From: Candidatus Omnitrophota bacterium
Lineage (GTDB): Bacteria > Omnitrophota > Gorgyraeia > Tantalellales > Tantalellaceae
Length of the DNA: 5,425 nt
Assembly (NCBI GenBank): GCA_028717825.1
Contig: JAQUNB010000104.1
Coordinates: forward strand, 1-5,425
Direction of reading: 5' to 3'
How positions within the stretch are numbered: the stretch's first letter is position 1; every line of letters begins with the position of its first letter. The notes beneath the pieces are model-generated. The model did no database searches. It had not been told where the DNA came from and was given only the letters and a program-made list of their open reading frames with translations. Positions 4,850 through 5,425 of this stretch are shown piece after piece. A program made the translations under genes and the position numbers.

Positions 4850-5425
4850 TTAAAACGCTTTGACCAATTTCGGATATTCAATATTATCCGCATACGCCAA
4901 CATGTCTTCTTTCGTCGCGCCACTGGCCGTGATCGTAACGAGGACCCGATCTTGCACCAAAACTTTTATCTCTCCGCTCATATTATAAGGGTTATATTCT
5001 ATAATGGCCTTTTCCCCTTTTATCTTTTCGATCTTTCCGCCGCTTGCGCTTAGGAACATAGGGTTAGTGAACATCATCATGACGCTTTGCATCATCGGCG
5101 AATCGGTAACGATCTTCACAATGACCGAACTTGTGCCGCGATAATACCTTTTCTCGACAAAAACCCCGCCCCCCATCATCGCTGGGTCTATAGTACGCGA
5201 TACCGCGCTATCGGCATTCCATCCGGATAAAGGCTTGGGTAAGAAAGTTTCCAGTGATTCCGCCCTTTTCTGTCTTATCATTTGCGACGCGTAATCAACA
5301 CTTGTGGCGGCTGAGGAAAAATTACCCGCCTTATACTGTTTCAGCGCTTCTTCCAGCGAATTTGTTATTTCGTCGGCCGTCGCCTGAACAGAAAAAGCGA
5401 GCAGTAAGATAATTGCTGTGCTCAT
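4850..5425 (-). CDS. Exported conserved hypothetical protein (probably 5'-truncated by the window edge)
   Basis: The visible 191 residues start with a hydrophobic signal core ending A-T-A-D-E (cleavage near residue 17), so the protein is exported. The ATG lies on the last bases of the window and lacks the basic residues expected at a signal peptide's N-terminus, so the true start is probably a few codons upstream and outside. After an N-terminal helical segment with K-A-G-N-F-S-S-A-A (32-40), resembling a single TPR-like helix pair, comes L-P-K-P-L-S-G-W (62-69), then a Gly-rich G-G-G-V (85-88), beta strands S-V-I-V-K-I-V-T-D-S-P (100-110), a Met-rich stretch M-M-Q-S-V-M-M-M-F-T-N-P-M (111-123), G-G-K-I-E-K-I-K-G-E-K-A-I-I (129-142) and a C-terminal strand-helix. 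I recall similar uncharacterised exported proteins in Proteobacteria but cannot give a function. It precedes the acidic secreted gene. Confidence 0.78.
   Translation of the reverse strand: MSTAIILLLAFSVQATADEITNSLEEALKQYKAGNFSSAATSVDYASQMIRQKRAESLETFLPKPLSGWNADSAVSRTIDPAMMGGGVFVEKRYYRGTSSVIVKIVTDSPMMQSVMMMFTNPMFLSASGGKIEKIKGEKAIIEYNPYNMSGEIKVLVQDRVLVTITASGATKEDMLAYADNIEYPKLVKAF

Noticed and set aside
1..5425. CRISPR array, tRNA, rRNA, transposase or phage genes.
   Set aside because: I saw no regularly spaced repeats, no tRNA-like cloverleaf, and no recognisable mobile-element protein on either strand.

Overview
All supported genes in this window lie on the minus strand, so they are read from high to low coordinates. 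I see ten protein-coding genes. The two outermost run off, or probably run off, the window edges. I found no tRNA, rRNA, CRISPR array, insertion sequence or phage gene. Good Shine-Dalgarno sequences, type I signal peptides and a standard genetic code show a bacterium. The mix of genes (a DUF6941-like protein, a U32 peptidase-family protein, an amylomaltase with an atypical acceptor-site loop, many tiny secreted or membrane proteins) reminds me of uncultured lineages such as Omnitrophota. That assignment is an impression from protein style, not a demonstrated fact.

Reading in the direction of transcription, the first block (5425-3819) holds three consecutive genes for exported proteins: a conserved hypothetical protein with a signal sequence (4850-5425), a very acidic secreted protein of about 88 residues (4485-4751), and a secreted beta-sandwich protein that looks like a carbohydrate-binding or galactose-binding-like module (3819-4439). 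The second block (3782-1691) holds a YgjP/WLM-type zinc metallopeptidase and malQ, the 4-alpha-glucanotransferase of glycogen and maltodextrin metabolism, separated by only 16 bases. The third block (1649-880) is a run of three tiny genes: a single-pass membrane protein with a charged tail, a secreted protein ending in a SHOCT-like segment, and a 60-residue membrane protein. The fourth block (768-1) holds a DUF6941-like protein and the N-terminus of a U32 family protein.

Gaps between genes are mostly 14 to 60 bases, compatible with one long transcript or a few overlapping ones. The longest gaps are 769-879 (111 bases) and 4752-4849 (98 bases). I see no convincing sigma-70 promoter or intrinsic terminator in any gap. 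Only malQ, the YgjP-like peptidase and the U32 protein can be given a family function with confidence. The rest are described by visible architecture. I found no strong evidence of an undescribed defence or mobile system. The most interesting unexplained parts are the three-gene small-protein cassette, the run of secreted proteins, and the 111-base gap with pseudoknot-compatible complementarity.
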